DNA from: Actinomycetota bacterium
GTDB taxonomy: Bacteria; Actinomycetota; Thermoleophilia; Miltoncostaeales; Miltoncostaeaceae
NCBI GenBank assembly: GCA_016870155.1
Contig: VGCE01000007.1
Location: 1-64,000, forward strand
Length of the DNA stretch: 64,000 nucleotides
Reading direction: 5' to 3'
Shown: in pieces, positions 13,740 through 22,471 of the stretch
Layout: each line of letters starts with the position of its first letter
Numbering within the stretch: the first letter of the stretch is position 1
Translations under genes and position numbers: made by a program
The notes under the pieces: model-generated
What the model was told of the DNA's origin: nothing
The model's input: only the letters and a program-made list of their open reading frames with translations
Databases searched by the model: none

Positions 13740-16288
13740 CCCGCCTCATCATCGCCGGCCTGCGCCAGCGCAAGCTGCGCGCGGCGCTCACGGCAATCGC
13801 GATCCTGCTGGGGGTGGCGATGGTCACGGGCACGCTGGTGCTCACAAGCCAGATCACTCGGGCCTTCGACGAGATCTTCCAGGCCGCCAACTCGGGCGTG
13901 GACGTCCGCGTGTCGCCCCGCGTGGATTTCGAGTCGGGCGGGCTTCGCAACGTGCCCACCCTGCCCGAGTCGATGGTGACCCAGGTGCAGGGCGTGGACG
14001 GCGTGAGGAAGGCCGTGCCCGAGCTCGCGGCCCTGGGGTCGCCGGTGGTGAACGGCGAGTACGTGCAGTCCACCGGCGCGCCGTCGTTCGTGTTCTCGCT
14101 CACCCCCGACCCGTTCCGGGCGACGCAACTGGCGTCGGGCCAGTACCCGTCGAGGGACGGCGAGGTCGCGGTGAACGAGGGCCTGGCGTCGTCGCAGGGC
14201 CTCTCGGTGGGGTCGACGCTCGGCGTGGCCACGCGCATGGGCGTGAAGCAGGTGACGCTCACGGGCACCGTGACCTTCGCGAACGTGTCGTCCATCGGCG
14301 GCACCACGATCGTCATCGCCACCAAGGACGACGTGCAGCGGTGGTTCGGCCTCGAGGGCCGTGTCAACTCCATCGCGGTGCAGGCGCAGCCGGGGGTGAG
14401 CCCACAGCTGCTCGCCCGGCGCATATCGGCGTCCCTGCAGGGTGGCGTGGAGGTGCGCACCGGCCAGCAGGACGCCGCCGACCAGGCGCAGCAGACCACC
14501 GAGGCCATCAACACCTTCCTGCGCCCGGCGCTGCTGGCCTTCGGGGTCATCGCGCTGTTCGTGGGCGCGTTCATCATCTTCAACACCTTCACCATCACCG
14601 TGGCCCAGCGACTGCGCGAGCTCGGGCTGCTGCGCACCATCGGCGCCAGCCGCCGGCAGGTGATGGCGTCGGTGGTGGGGGAGGCCTTCGTCATCGGGGT
14701 CGTGGCGGGCGTGGTGGGGTTGTTCGCCGGCTACGGCTTCGCCGCGCTGCTGGTGTGGGTGTTCGACCTGCTGCTGCCCGGGGGCATACCCGTGGCGGCG
14801 GCCCAGCTGTCGGTGGGCATCGCGCTCACCGCTCTGCTCGTGGGCGTGCTCGTGAGCGTCGTGGCCGCGCTCATCCCCGCCGTGCGCGCGAGCCGCGTGC
14901 CGCCGGTGGCCGCCCTGCGCGAGGGCGCCGAGATACCCCGTGGCAGGTTCTCACGCTTCGCTCCCGTGGTGTCCGGGCTCATCGGGGTGGGCGGCATCGT
15001 GCTCATCGTGCTCGGGCTGCGGTCGGAGTCGGCCGCCACGCAGCGCCTGCTCGTGATGGCCCTGGGCGCGCTCCTGGTGTTCATCGCCATGGGCGGCCTG
15101 CTGCGGTACCTGGTGCCCATGCTCGCGCGGGTCATCGGCTGGCCCCTCGAGCGCATGCCCGGGGCGTCGGGCGGCCTCGCGCGCCAGAACGCCACGCGCA
15201 ATCCCGCGCGCACGGCCGCCACCGCCGCCGCGCTGATGATCGGCATCGGCCTGGTGGCGTTCGTGGCGGTGTTCGCGCAGGGGCTCAAGGCATCGGTCAC
15301 CGGCGCCATCGACACCACGCTGCGCGGTGACCTCATCGTCTCGGGCAAGAGCTTTCAGGCCATCCCGCAGGCCAGCGTTGCCGCGGTGAAGGCCACGCCG
15401 GGTGTGTCTGACGTGGTAGCGGTGCTCACTGACCCCGCGCGCACCTCGGTGGGCGGCCGCACCACGGTGTTCGGGCTCGACCCCGAGGCCGCCGCGCGCG
15501 GCCTGGCCTTTGAGTGGGTGGATGGATCGAGCGACGACCTGCGCGCGCTCACACCCGACGAGGCCGTGGTTGAGCAGGCGTTCGCCGATGCCGTGGGAGC
15601 GCGCGTGGGCGAGACCGTGCGCCTTCGCACCGGCGGGGGCGGCACCGGCACCTACCGCGTGGCGGGAGTCTTCCGCGATCGCATCCTGTTCGAGGACGGC
15701 GTGATCGTCTCGCAGGCCGGGTTCCGCCGCGCGTTCACCGCACGCGATCCCATCTTCGTGCTGGCCACGGTCGAACCCGGGAAGGACCCGGTGGCGGTGA
15801 AGGATGCCGTTGCGAAGTCGCTCACGCCCTTCCCCGTGGCGGAGGTGCGCACCAACGCCGAGTACCGCGACGAGATCAGCAGCCGCGTCGACTCCATCCT
15901 CTACCTGCTCTACGTGCTGCTGGCCATGAGCGTGGTCATCTCGCTCTTTGGCATCGTCAACACCCTGGTGCTGTCGATCACCGAGCGCACCCGCGAGATC
16001 GGCATGCTGCGCGCCATCGGGCTCACCCGATCGCAGCTGCGGCGCATGGTGCGCTACGAGAGTGTGATCACCTCCGGCATCGGTGGGGTGATCGGCATCA
16101 TCCTCGGCGTGGTGCTGGCATGGGTGTTCTCGCTGGGCCTCCAGGAGGAGGGCATCGTGTTCCAGATCCCCTGGCTGCAGTTGGTGGTGTTCCTCATCGT
16201 GGCGATCCTCGCGGGGGTGCTGGCCGCCGTGCTGCCCGCCCGCCGCGCGGCCAGGCTCGACCCCCTTGACGCCCTGCACTACGAGTGA
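13736..16288 (+). CDS. FtsX-family ABC permease, two FtsX domains
   Basis: This 850-aa membrane protein has an N-terminal helix (about 15-40), a large extracytoplasmic domain (40-260), three helices of the first FtsX domain (about 265-405), a further helix pair near 415-465, a second extracytoplasmic region (505-715) and a final FtsX helix triplet ending at LPARRAARLDPLDALHYE. The motif ITERTREIGMLRAIGLTRSQ near 745 is the diagnostic FtsX/MacB cytoplasmic loop, and RLRELGLLRTIGASRRQVM is its counterpart in the first half. The GTG start overlaps the ATPase stop. It may export lipids, peptides or lipoproteins, or act as a sensor; substrate is unknown. Confidence 0.9.
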
Positions 16289-16357
16289 CCGTCAGGGCGG
16301 GCGAATGAGCGGGCGGCCGAATGGGCGGCTGCGCGGCCCGATGACCGGGCGGGCGGC

Positions 16358-17266
16358 ATGAGGCGCCGCGTCCTGGCGGCGGCGTGCGCGGGCATGGCGT
16401 GCGCTGCGGCGCTGGCAGGTGCGGGGTGCGAGAGGAAGTCCGAGGCGGCGGCGCCGGCGGATGGAGCGCCGGCGGCCCGCCTGGTGGCCACCGCTGACCA
16501 CGGGGCCGAGGTGCTGCTGGACGAGCGCGTGACGCCCGGGCGCAGCGTGATGGACGCCCTGCAGGGCGTGACGCCCGTGGAGACCGCTTACGGGGGCGGC
16601 TTCGTGGCGTCGATGCTCGGGCGCGGGTCGTCCACGGCGCCCCCCACCGACTGGTTCTTCTTCGTCAACGGGTTCGAGTCGCCCGTAGGCGCGCGCGCGG
16701 TCGACCTGCGGGCCGGTGATGTCGTGTGGTGGGATCACCGTATGTGGCAGGGCATGCAGAGCGTGCGCGCCGTGGTGGGCGCGTGGCCCGAGCCCTTCGT
16801 GCGGGGCGCCGGTGCGCAGCGCCCGGTGGTGGCGGCCGACGCGCCGCTGGCCGGGGCGCTGCGACGCGCCGGCGCGCGTGTGGGCACCGGAGACCAGGCG
16901 TGGCGGGCCCGCGTGGGCACCGACGCCGCGCTCGCGCAACGCGACTCCGCGTGGCGGGCGATAGGTGGCGATCCCGCCGCCGCCAGGCTGGCGGGCGGCA
17001 TCCGCGGCGGCCAGGTGGTGCTCATGTCCCCGGGTGGCGGCGCGCCCGCCCCGGTGGAAGGTGCGCGGGCCGTGGCCGTGCTAGTGCCCGCGGGCGCGAC
17101 GCCGGCCGACGGCGCGCTGCTCGCCGTGGCCGGCCTGGACGCCCGCGCCGCCCGCGCTGCGGCCGGCACCATCGCCGCGCTGCCCGATGTGCTGTCGTTG
17201 CGGTACGCCGTGGCATTCGACGCCGCGGGGCAGCCGGTGAGGGCGGCGGCGAGGACGGGTCCATGA
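16358..17266 (+). CDS. Lipoprotein with DUF4430 (transcobalamin-like) domain
   Basis: This exported protein of 302 aa has a signal peptide ending in the lipobox LAGAGC near residue 23. A DUF4430 domain follows at about 43-130, with SVMDALQGVTPVET, then DWFFFVNGF and DVVWWDHRMW. This fold is found in transcobalamin-like ligand-binding modules and often accompanies vitamin uptake systems, but no cobalamin transporter is seen here. The C-terminal 170 aa are Ala/Gly/Arg-rich without a recognised domain. Its stop overlaps the tadA start (ATGA). The 70-nt gap before it holds only repetitive GCGGGCGGC sequence. Confidence 0.75.
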   Translation: MRRRVLAAACAGMACAAALAGAGCERKSEAAAPADGAPAARLVATADHGAEVLLDERVTPGRSVMDALQGVTPVETAYGGGFVASMLGRGSSTAPPTDWFFFVNGFESPVGARAVDLRAGDVVWWDHRMWQGMQSVRAVVGAWPEPFVRGAGAQRPVVAADAPLAGALRRAGARVGTGDQAWRARVGTDAALAQRDSAWRAIGGDPAAARLAGGIRGGQVVLMSPGGGAPAPVEGARAVAVLVPAGATPADGALLAVAGLDARAARAAAGTIAALPDVLSLRYAVAFDAAGQPVRAAARTGP

Positions 17267-17724
17267 GCACGGCCGATGACGAGCACTGGATGCGGCACGC
17301 GCTGGATGAGGCCGTGCGCGCGCCGGCCCACGGGGACGTGCCGGTGGGCTGCGTGATCGTGCGTGATGGCTCGGTGGTGGCCACCGCGCGCAACGAGCGC
17401 GAGTTGCGCCAGGACCCCACGGCCCACGCCGAGGTGCTGGCCATCCGCGACGCCGCGATCGCCCTCGGGGGCTGGCGCCTGGTGGGCTGCACCCTGTACG
17501 TCACCCTCGAGCCGTGCCCCATGTGCGCAGGAGCGATACTGCAGGCGCGCCCGGAGCGCGTGGTGTTCGGCGCGCCCGATCCGGTATCGGGGGCGGCGGG
17601 AAGCGTGATCGACGTGTTCCGCGATCCGCGGCTTCCCACGAGGATTCCCGTGGCGGGCGGCGTACTGGCGGTGGAGGCCGCCGAGGCGCTGCGGGCCTTC
17701 TTCGCAGAGCGCCGCGGCACCTGA
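17263..17724 (+). CDS. tadA: tRNA-specific adenosine deaminase
   Basis: This enzyme converts A34 to inosine in the anticodon of tRNA-Arg (ACG) so that it can read CGN codons. The 153-aa protein is the usual size. Zinc and catalytic residues are visible in AHAEVLAIRDA near residue 57 (His, Glu) and LEPCPMCAGAI near 87 (two Cys). VRAPAHGDVPVGCVIV is a typical TadA N-terminal segment. The ATG overlaps the upstream lipoprotein stop as ATGA, so expression is coupled to an unrelated envelope gene. A nested hairpin follows. Confidence 0.93.
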   Translation: MSTADDEHWMRHALDEAVRAPAHGDVPVGCVIVRDGSVVATARNERELRQDPTAHAEVLAIRDAAIALGGWRLVGCTLYVTLEPCPMCAGAILQARPERVVFGAPDPVSGAAGSVIDVFRDPRLPTRIPVAGGVLAVEAAEALRAFFAERRGT

Positions 17725-17728
17725 TGCA

Positions 17729-17770
17729 GCAGGCGTGACACCGGGGAACCGCCCCGGCCGGGCCGCCTGC
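17729..17770 (+). terminator. Nested hairpin after tadA
   Basis: Outer arms GCAGGCG (17729-17735) and CGCCTGC (17764-17770) enclose an inner CCGGGG/CCCCGG stem. It starts five bases after the stop codon and lies before TAACCT, a likely -10 box for the next gene. Confidence 0.5.
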
Positions 17771-17820
17771 ACCCGTTGCTAACCTCGCCTCATTCCCCGA
17801 AACGGAGCCGGAGCCCAATC

Positions 17821-18960
17821 GTGAGAGTCACCGCCCCGAAGATGCTGGCCGCCGCCCTCGTAGCGGGTGCCGCCCTACCCGCCGTCGGCCTCGGGGCCGG
17901 CATCGGCCTGCAGGACGACCGCATGGCCGCCAGCGCGGCCGGCGACGTGCCCGGTCGCATCGCCATGGCTCAGGCCACCGGCACCCAGGTGCTGCGCATC
18001 GACCTGTTCTGGGCCACGGCTGCCCCCACCGAGCCGGCCAACGCCGCCAACCACCTCGACCCGGCATACGACTGGTCGTGGGCCGACAATGCGCTCTGCG
18101 GCACGGTGAAGGCGGGCATGCAGCCCATCGTCACGGTGTGGAACGCCCCGGGCTGGGCCACGGGCGGCAAGCTCGGCGTGAAGGGCGTGGTCTGGAACTC
18201 CAAGGCCCCAACCAACCCGCAGGACTTCGCCGACTTCATGTCGGCGCTCGCCACTCGCTACAACGGCGTCACCCAGATTCCGGGCCGGGGCACCTGCCTC
18301 GTGAAGTTCTACGAGATCTGGAACGAGCCCAACCTGCAGATCTACCTCTACCCGCAGTACTCGGGCAAGAAGGTGGTGTCGTCGCCCAAATACGTGAAGA
18401 TGGCCAACCTCGCGGTGCCGGCCATCAAGGCCGCCAATCCCCGCGCGGTGCCGATCACGGGCGTCACGGGCCCGAAGGGCAGGAGCGACAACAGCGGCCG
18501 CGGCACCATCGACTGGGTCAAGGACCTCAAGAAGTACGGCCTCAAGGCGGGCAGCCAGTACTCGCAGCACATCTACCCGTCGGTGCCGCCGCTCAGGCAG
18601 ACGAAGATCTTCCCGGCATGGGCCACGCTGCCCCTGATCGTCGCCGAGGTGAACAAGCTGCCGGGCGGCAGGAACAAGAAGATCTACATCACCGAGGCCT
18701 CGTACACCACGGCCAAGACCCGGTACCGGAACGTGGCCTTCACCTCCGCGCAGCAGGCGGCCTACATGAAGGACATCTTCAAGGTGCCGTTCGTCAAGAG
18801 AGCGCGCGTGCCGGTGGTCATCTGGTTCCAGCTGCAGGACAACCCCGACTGGCCGGGCGGGCTGCTGCTCAACTCGGGCGCCCAGAAGCCCTCGTACGCG
18901 CAGTTCCAGAGGATGACCAGGAGCAACCCGCCCAAGGGCAACCTGCGCCCCGGCTCGTGA
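17821..18960 (+). CDS. Secreted clan GH-A glycoside hydrolase-like protein
   Basis: This exported TIM-barrel enzyme has 379 aa. Residues 1-27 look like a signal peptide. The catalytic acid/base is probably in FYEIWNEPN near residue 163, and the nucleophile Glu in IYITEASYTT near 286, the spacing seen in GH5/GH39-like enzymes. Other barrel strands are visible (VLRIDLFW, PIVTVWNAPGWA, VPVVIWFQLQDN). The substrate is not evident. The start is GTG 17821, with GGAGCCGGAGCCC upstream and a TAACCT -10 box near 17779; an upstream in-frame extension lacks support. An inverted repeat after the stop is shared with the converging transporter gene. Confidence 0.78.
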   Translation: MRVTAPKMLAAALVAGAALPAVGLGAGIGLQDDRMAASAAGDVPGRIAMAQATGTQVLRIDLFWATAAPTEPANAANHLDPAYDWSWADNALCGTVKAGMQPIVTVWNAPGWATGGKLGVKGVVWNSKAPTNPQDFADFMSALATRYNGVTQIPGRGTCLVKFYEIWNEPNLQIYLYPQYSGKKVVSSPKYVKMANLAVPAIKAANPRAVPITGVTGPKGRSDNSGRGTIDWVKDLKKYGLKAGSQYSQHIYPSVPPLRQTKIFPAWATLPLIVAEVNKLPGGRNKKIYITEASYTTAKTRYRNVAFTSAQQAAYMKDIFKVPFVKRARVPVVIWFQLQDNPDWPGGLLLNSGAQKPSYAQFQRMTRSNPPKGNLRPGS

Positions 18961-18972
18961 CGCCCGGCCGGA

Positions 18973-19012
18973 CCGTCACCTCAGGGCGCCACCTCGCGCC
19001 GTGAGGTGACGG
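18973..19012. terminator. Inverted repeat between converging genes
   Basis: CCGTCACCTCA (18973-18983) and TGAGGTGACGG (19002-19012) are perfect complements around an 18-nt loop. The repeat spans the stop of the minus-strand permease and lies 13 nt after the plus-strand stop. It could terminate both. Confidence 0.45.
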
Positions 19013-19775
19013 CCAGGGCCAGGCCAGCCGCCACCACGGCCACGCCGATCAGCACCGCCCAGGTGGATCCGGGCACGATGCCCTGGCCCAGGATGGTGGC
19101 GGGCCGGTACCAGTGCATCACCGACAGCGGGCCGAGGGGCTCGGCCACGCCCCACACCTGCGCCAGGTAGTCGAGGGCGTAGGCCACCAGCGCGAAAGCC
19201 GTGCCCCAGCCGATGGCCTTGGCCCCGGTGCGCGAGAACGACGCGGCCAGCGCCGTGACCGCTCCGATGCCGGCGAACAGCAGCCAGAGCGGAACGGCCG
19301 TGAGCAACAGCGAGCCGATCGCAACCGGCGCGAGGGCGTCGACGGTGGAGATGGCGATGAGCGCGCCGATGAGGCCCATGACGGCCACGATGGTCACCTG
19401 CACGAGCATCGCCATGAGCTCGGCGCCGAGCCACGAGGTGCGGCGAAGCGGGCGCGAGAGCATCAACTCGGCCACGCCGGTCTCCACGTCGCGGGCCGAT
19501 GCCGCCCCGCCGGCGATCGCTGCGGCGGCCATGAGCGACAGCGTGATGGGGTGGATGAAGGTGGACCCCAGGTAGCCCGACGGGCTGGCGATGTCCGAGC
19601 CCTTCACGAAGGCCTGCAGGGCAGGCGGCAGCGACTCCACCAGGCTGCGGATCTGGTTCTCGTCCACCGACGCGTACGACAGCCCCACGAGGAACAGGAA
19701 CGCGCCCAGGGCCAGGCCGAGCAGCAGGGTGCGCCGCAGCGAGCGAAGCAGGGCGAGGGAGAGCACCACGCGCAT
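18981..19775 (-). CDS. ABC-2 type transporter permease
   Basis: This membrane protein of 264 aa has six predicted helices: near 15-35, 75-95, 120-145, 150-175, 190-210 and 235-258. SARDVETGVAELMLSRPLRRTSW after the second helix is a common ABC-2 permease element. The start overlaps the ATPase stop as TGATG. With the ATPase it would form an exporter; drug, lipid or antibiotic efflux are typical roles but none can be assigned. Confidence 0.85.
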   Translation of the reverse strand: MRVVLSLALLRSLRRTLLLGLALGAFLFLVGLSYASVDENQIRSLVESLPPALQAFVKGSDIASPSGYLGSTFIHPITLSLMAAAAIAGGAASARDVETGVAELMLSRPLRRTSWLGAELMAMLVQVTIVAVMGLIGALIAISTVDALAPVAIGSLLLTAVPLWLLFAGIGAVTALAASFSRTGAKAIGWGTAFALVAYALDYLAQVWGVAEPLGPLSVMHWYRPATILGQGIVPGSTWAVLIGVAVVAAGLALAVTSRREVAP

Positions 19776-20680
19776 CAGTCGCCGTCCCCGAGGTAGAGGG
19801 CGCGGAACACCTCTTCGAGGCGCGCGGCCTCGATGGTGATGTCGCGTGGGGAGAGCGGGGCGAGGCCCGCCAGCAGGGGTCCGGGGTCGCCGGCCATGGT
19901 GAAGTGGTGCACGTGGCCCTCCACGCGCACCTCGCCCATGCCGTCCACCGCGTAGGTCGCCGGGTCCACCGCGGTGTCGAACAGCACCTCCACCGTGCGC
20001 ACGCGGGCGCGGCGAAGCTCATCCACGTCGCGGACCAGCAGCAACTTGCCTCCGCGCACCATGGCCACGCGGTCGCACAGTTCATCCACCTCGCCCAGGA
20101 CGTGGCTCGAGAAGAACACCGTGCGCCCGGCCCGCGCGCGGTCATCCAGCACGCCCAGCAGGCGTGCCTGCATCACCGGGTCCAGCCCCGCGGTGGGCTC
20201 ATCGAGCATGATCACTGGCGGGTCGTGCTGCAGCGCCGCCACGAGCCCGAGCTTCTGCCGCATGCCGGTGGAGTATTCGCGGATGCGCCGGCGCAGGTCG
20301 GAGTCCGACAGCTCGAGCGCTGACAGCAGCTGGTCGCGCAGCACCGGCGGCCGGGGGTGCAGCCGCGCCAGTGCATCGAGCATGCGCGCGCCCGACACCT
20401 GGCGGATCATCCCCAGGTCTCCGGGCACGTACCCCACCTCGCCGAGCGCGGCCAGGCGATCGTGCGTGATGTCGTGCCCCAGTATCTCCACGGTGCCCTC
20501 CGTGGGCCTGAGCACCCCGAGCGCGCAGCGGATGAAGGTGGTCTTCCCGGCGCCGTTCGGCCCCAGGAACCCGATGCGCTCCCCCTGCGCCACGTCGAGG
20601 TCGATCCCCTCGAGAGCTATCACCCCCGACCCGTACGACTTCCCGAGCCCGGTTGCACGAATGGCGGCGACAACGCTCAC
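19775..20680 (-). CDS. ABC-2 exporter ATP-binding protein
   Basis: This 301-aa ATPase has Walker [17 protein letters not shown] near residue 43, the signature region EYSTGMRQKLGLVAAL near 138 and Walker B VIMLDEPTAGLDPVMQARLL. The DrrA/CcmA-like C-terminal extension (about 215-301) supports an exporter. GTG 20680 is chosen because TAGCCT lies exactly 7 nt upstream and the reading VSVVAAIRATGLGKSYGSG begins a normal ABC domain; the longer frame upstream runs through a palindromic repeat and is not believed. The repeat cluster at 20708-20822 overlaps its -35 area. Confidence 0.92.
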   Translation of the reverse strand: MSVVAAIRATGLGKSYGSGVIALEGIDLDVAQGERIGFLGPNGAGKTTFIRCALGVLRPTEGTVEILGHDITHDRLAALGEVGYVPGDLGMIRQVSGARMLDALARLHPRPPVLRDQLLSALELSDSDLRRRIREYSTGMRQKLGLVAALQHDPPVIMLDEPTAGLDPVMQARLLGVLDDRARAGRTVFFSSHVLGEVDELCDRVAMVRGGKLLLVRDVDELRRARVRTVEVLFDTAVDPATYAVDGMGEVRVEGHVHHFTMAGDPGPLLAGLAPLSPRDITIEAARLEEVFRALYLGDGD

Positions 20681-20707
20681 GCGGCAGAGGCTAGGGACGC
20701 GACCCCC

Positions 20708-20822
20708 GGTGACTGTCACCGAACGGGCTCGGTGACTGTCACCGGGTGGCATTCGCCCCCGCATGGCGGACGCTTCCGCGTCCTGGGGTGACAGTCACCG
20801 AACGGGCCCGGTGACTGTCACC
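20708..20822. repeat. Two copies of a 36-bp double palindrome, core GGTGACnGTCACC
   Basis: The 13-bp core occurs at 20708, 20731, 20787 and 20810. Cores are paired with a GAACGGGCYC spacer, giving two nearly identical composite units separated by 43 bp. The cluster fills the gap between the ABC ATPase start and the clpP stop. It may be a REP/BIME-like element, or operators at the transporter promoter. Confidence 0.8.
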
Positions 20823-20837
20823 ACATGGCGCGCGTTG

Positions 20838-21422
20838 CTAGTGCGACTCGATCACGCGATCCACGAGCCCGTACTCCGTGGCCTCCTCGGCGGTGAAGAA
20901 GCGATCGCGCTCGGAGTCGATGTGGATCTGCTCCTCGGTCTTGCCGGTGTGCTTCGCGAGGATCTGGTCGAGGCGCGCGCGCAGGTTGAGCGTCTCGCGG
21001 GCGTGGATCTCGATGTCGGTGGCCTGCCCCTGGAAGCCCGAGAGCACCTGGTGGATCAGGATCCGGCTGTTCGGGAGCGCCATGCGCTTGCCCGCCGCGC
21101 CGCCGGCCAGCAGCAGGGCGCCCATGCTCATGGCGATGCCGCAGCAGATCGTCTGTACGTCGGGCTTGATGAAGTTCATGGTGTCGTAGATCGCCAGGCC
21201 GGCGTACACCGAGCCACCGGGCGAGTTGATGTAGAGCGAGATGTCCTTGTCGGGGTCCTCGCTCTCGAGGTGCAGCAGCTGCGCGACGATCAGGTTCGCG
21301 ATCTGGTCATCCACCGGGGTTCCCAGGAAGATGATGCGCTCGTTGAGCAGGCGCGAGTAGATGTCGAACGAGCGCTCGCCGCGGGCGGTCTGCTCGATGA
21401 CCATCGGGATGAGCGGACTCAT
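20838..21422 (-). CDS. clpP: ATP-dependent Clp protease proteolytic subunit
   Basis: This serine peptidase of the Clp machine degrades substrates unfolded by ClpX/ClpC. The 194-aa length is normal. The catalytic triad is visible as Ser in [12 protein letters not shown] near residue 97, His in [22 protein letters not shown] near 122, and an Asp in the [11 protein letters not shown] region near 171. The ATG overlaps the stop of the upstream regulator (ATGA) and also has AAGGAG upstream. The arrangement suggests that the ClgR-like regulator controls its own downstream protease. A second clpP is not in the window. Confidence 0.96.
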   Translation of the reverse strand: MSPLIPMVIEQTARGERSFDIYSRLLNERIIFLGTPVDDQIANLIVAQLLHLESEDPDKDISLYINSPGGSVYAGLAIYDTMNFIKPDVQTICCGIAMSMGALLLAGGAAGKRMALPNSRILIHQVLSGFQGQATDIEIHARETLNLRARLDQILAKHTGKTEEQIHIDSERDRFFTAEEATEYGLVDRVIESH

Positions 21423-21838
21423 GTGGTGGTGACTCCTTGGTCGTTCGTCGGATTCTGTGTTGCCAGGAAGGCCCCGAAGGCCGCGAGGGCCCGCAGGTCG
21501 TCCTGGTGCAGGCGGCCGGCGGCCCACTCGATCTCGTCGATCGGGTCGGGCGCGAAGCCCATCGGGCGTCGTGCCGGCCGTGGTGGTGCCGCGCCAAGCG
21601 CGATGGCGAGGTCGAGGAACACCTCGCCCGCCCCCACGCCGATGGCACCGGCAATGCGCGAGAGCGCCCCGAACGAAGGCTCCTTGAGCCCCCGCTCCAC
21701 CTCGGAGAGGTGCGCCGGGCTCATGCCGGCGCGCTCCGCGGCGGCCCGGAGCGACAGGCCGGCGTCCTCGCGGTAGCCACGAAGGGCCTCCCCGAGGGTG
21801 GTTCCGATGGTCTGTTCGCTGTGAGCGGACATCTGCAC
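21419..21838 (-). CDS. ClgR-like XRE-family regulator
   Basis: This DNA-binding protein of 139 aa has one helix-turn-helix near residues 18-72, including [28 protein letters not shown]. The SEVERG-KE recognition segment closely matches ClgR, the actinobacterial activator of clp genes. The C-terminal half is not conserved. It overlaps clpP by ATGA, so repressor/activator and protease are made together. GTG 21838 is preferred over the ATG two codons later because TACGCT lies 6 nt upstream, matching other leaderless starts here. The clgR assignment is an inference from motif plus context. Confidence 0.8.
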   Translation of the reverse strand: MQMSAHSEQTIGTTLGEALRGYREDAGLSLRAAAERAGMSPAHLSEVERGLKEPSFGALSRIAGAIGVGAGEVFLDLAIALGAAPPRPARRPMGFAPDPIDEIEWAAGRLHQDDLRALAAFGAFLATQNPTNDQGVTTT

Positions 21839-21947
21839 GCTCGGAGCGTATCGCGGTGCGCTCCGATCGCGGGCAACTGCGGTCCCCGTCATCGAGCGGG
21901 CGGCCATGCCCCCGGCCTCATGGGGCGCGACACCGCTGCCCGGCGGG

Positions 21948-22292
21948 CTACTTCTGCAGCTGGTCGCGCATGTCCCGCAGGACCCGCGACACCGGCGCCT
22001 GGTACTCCCGGGGCGGGGGCGGCCGGTAGCCGTAGCGGTTGCGCTCATCCGCCCGCGGCTTCATCCAGGTGTGCTCCACGATGATCATCACGGCCACCGC
22101 CGCGACGGTGGACAGCGCCAGCGATGCGATGGCGCCGGTCTTGAAGACCTCGGGAACGATCAGCAGTGCCGGCAGCCAGACGATCGCGAACACCAGCAGC
22201 CCACGCCCCACCTTGCGGGTGAGATTCTCTTGCCGGGTGTACACCGCCCGGACATCCGCCTGGGTGGTCGGGTCGTGGTACTCGCGCTCCAC
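21948..22292 (-). CDS. Small membrane protein, unknown function
   Basis: This 114-aa protein has two hydrophobic helices near residues 30-48 and 52-72 (a VGRGLLVFAIVWLPALLIV-like segment then IASLALSTVAAVAVMIIV). The short N-terminus is charged, and the C-terminal tail is Pro/Arg-rich (YRPPPPREYQAPVS). No family is recognised. GTG 22292 is preceded by TAGGCT at 8 nt, giving a leaderless start. It lies between the ClgR gene and a small membrane gene. Confidence 0.65.
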   Translation of the reverse strand: MEREYHDPTTQADVRAVYTRQENLTRKVGRGLLVFAIVWLPALLIVPEVFKTGAIASLALSTVAAVAVMIIVEHTWMKPRADERNRYGYRPPPPREYQAPVSRVLRDMRDQLQK

Positions 22293-22303
22293 GGTCTGGA
22301 AGC

Positions 22304-22471
22304 CTAGGACGAGAACGGATGGATGAGGCCGAGTACGGCCGCCGCCACGATGAGCAGAACGCCCACGATCACCAGGAACTTCCCGAGCCCGAGCGCCATG
22401 CGCACCAGAAGCCTCAGCACCAGCACCACCACGCCGGCCACCAGCAGGCCGGTTGCGATGTTCAACAGCAT
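22304..22471 (-). CDS. 55-aa single-helix membrane protein
   Basis: This tiny hydrophobic protein has two adjacent membrane-spanning stretches (LLVAGVVVLVLRLLV and FLVIVGVLLIVAAAVLGL) and little else. Its ATG overlaps the stop of the phosphatase gene as TGATG, which argues that it is real and translationally coupled. Function is unknown. Confidence 0.6.
   Translation of the reverse strand: MLLNIATGLLVAGVVVLVLRLLVRMALGLGKFLVIVGVLLIVAAAVLGLIHPFSS

Noticed and set aside
16289-16357. GCGGGCGGC-rich spacer before the DUF4430 lipoprotein as a small gene
   Set aside because: Several ATGs occur but frames are short and composition is simple; no ribosome site or coupling supports a gene.
20708-20822. 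Palindrome cluster as replication origin iterons or phage attachment site
   Set aside because: No dnaA, rep, parAB or integrase nearby and no AT-rich unwinding region.
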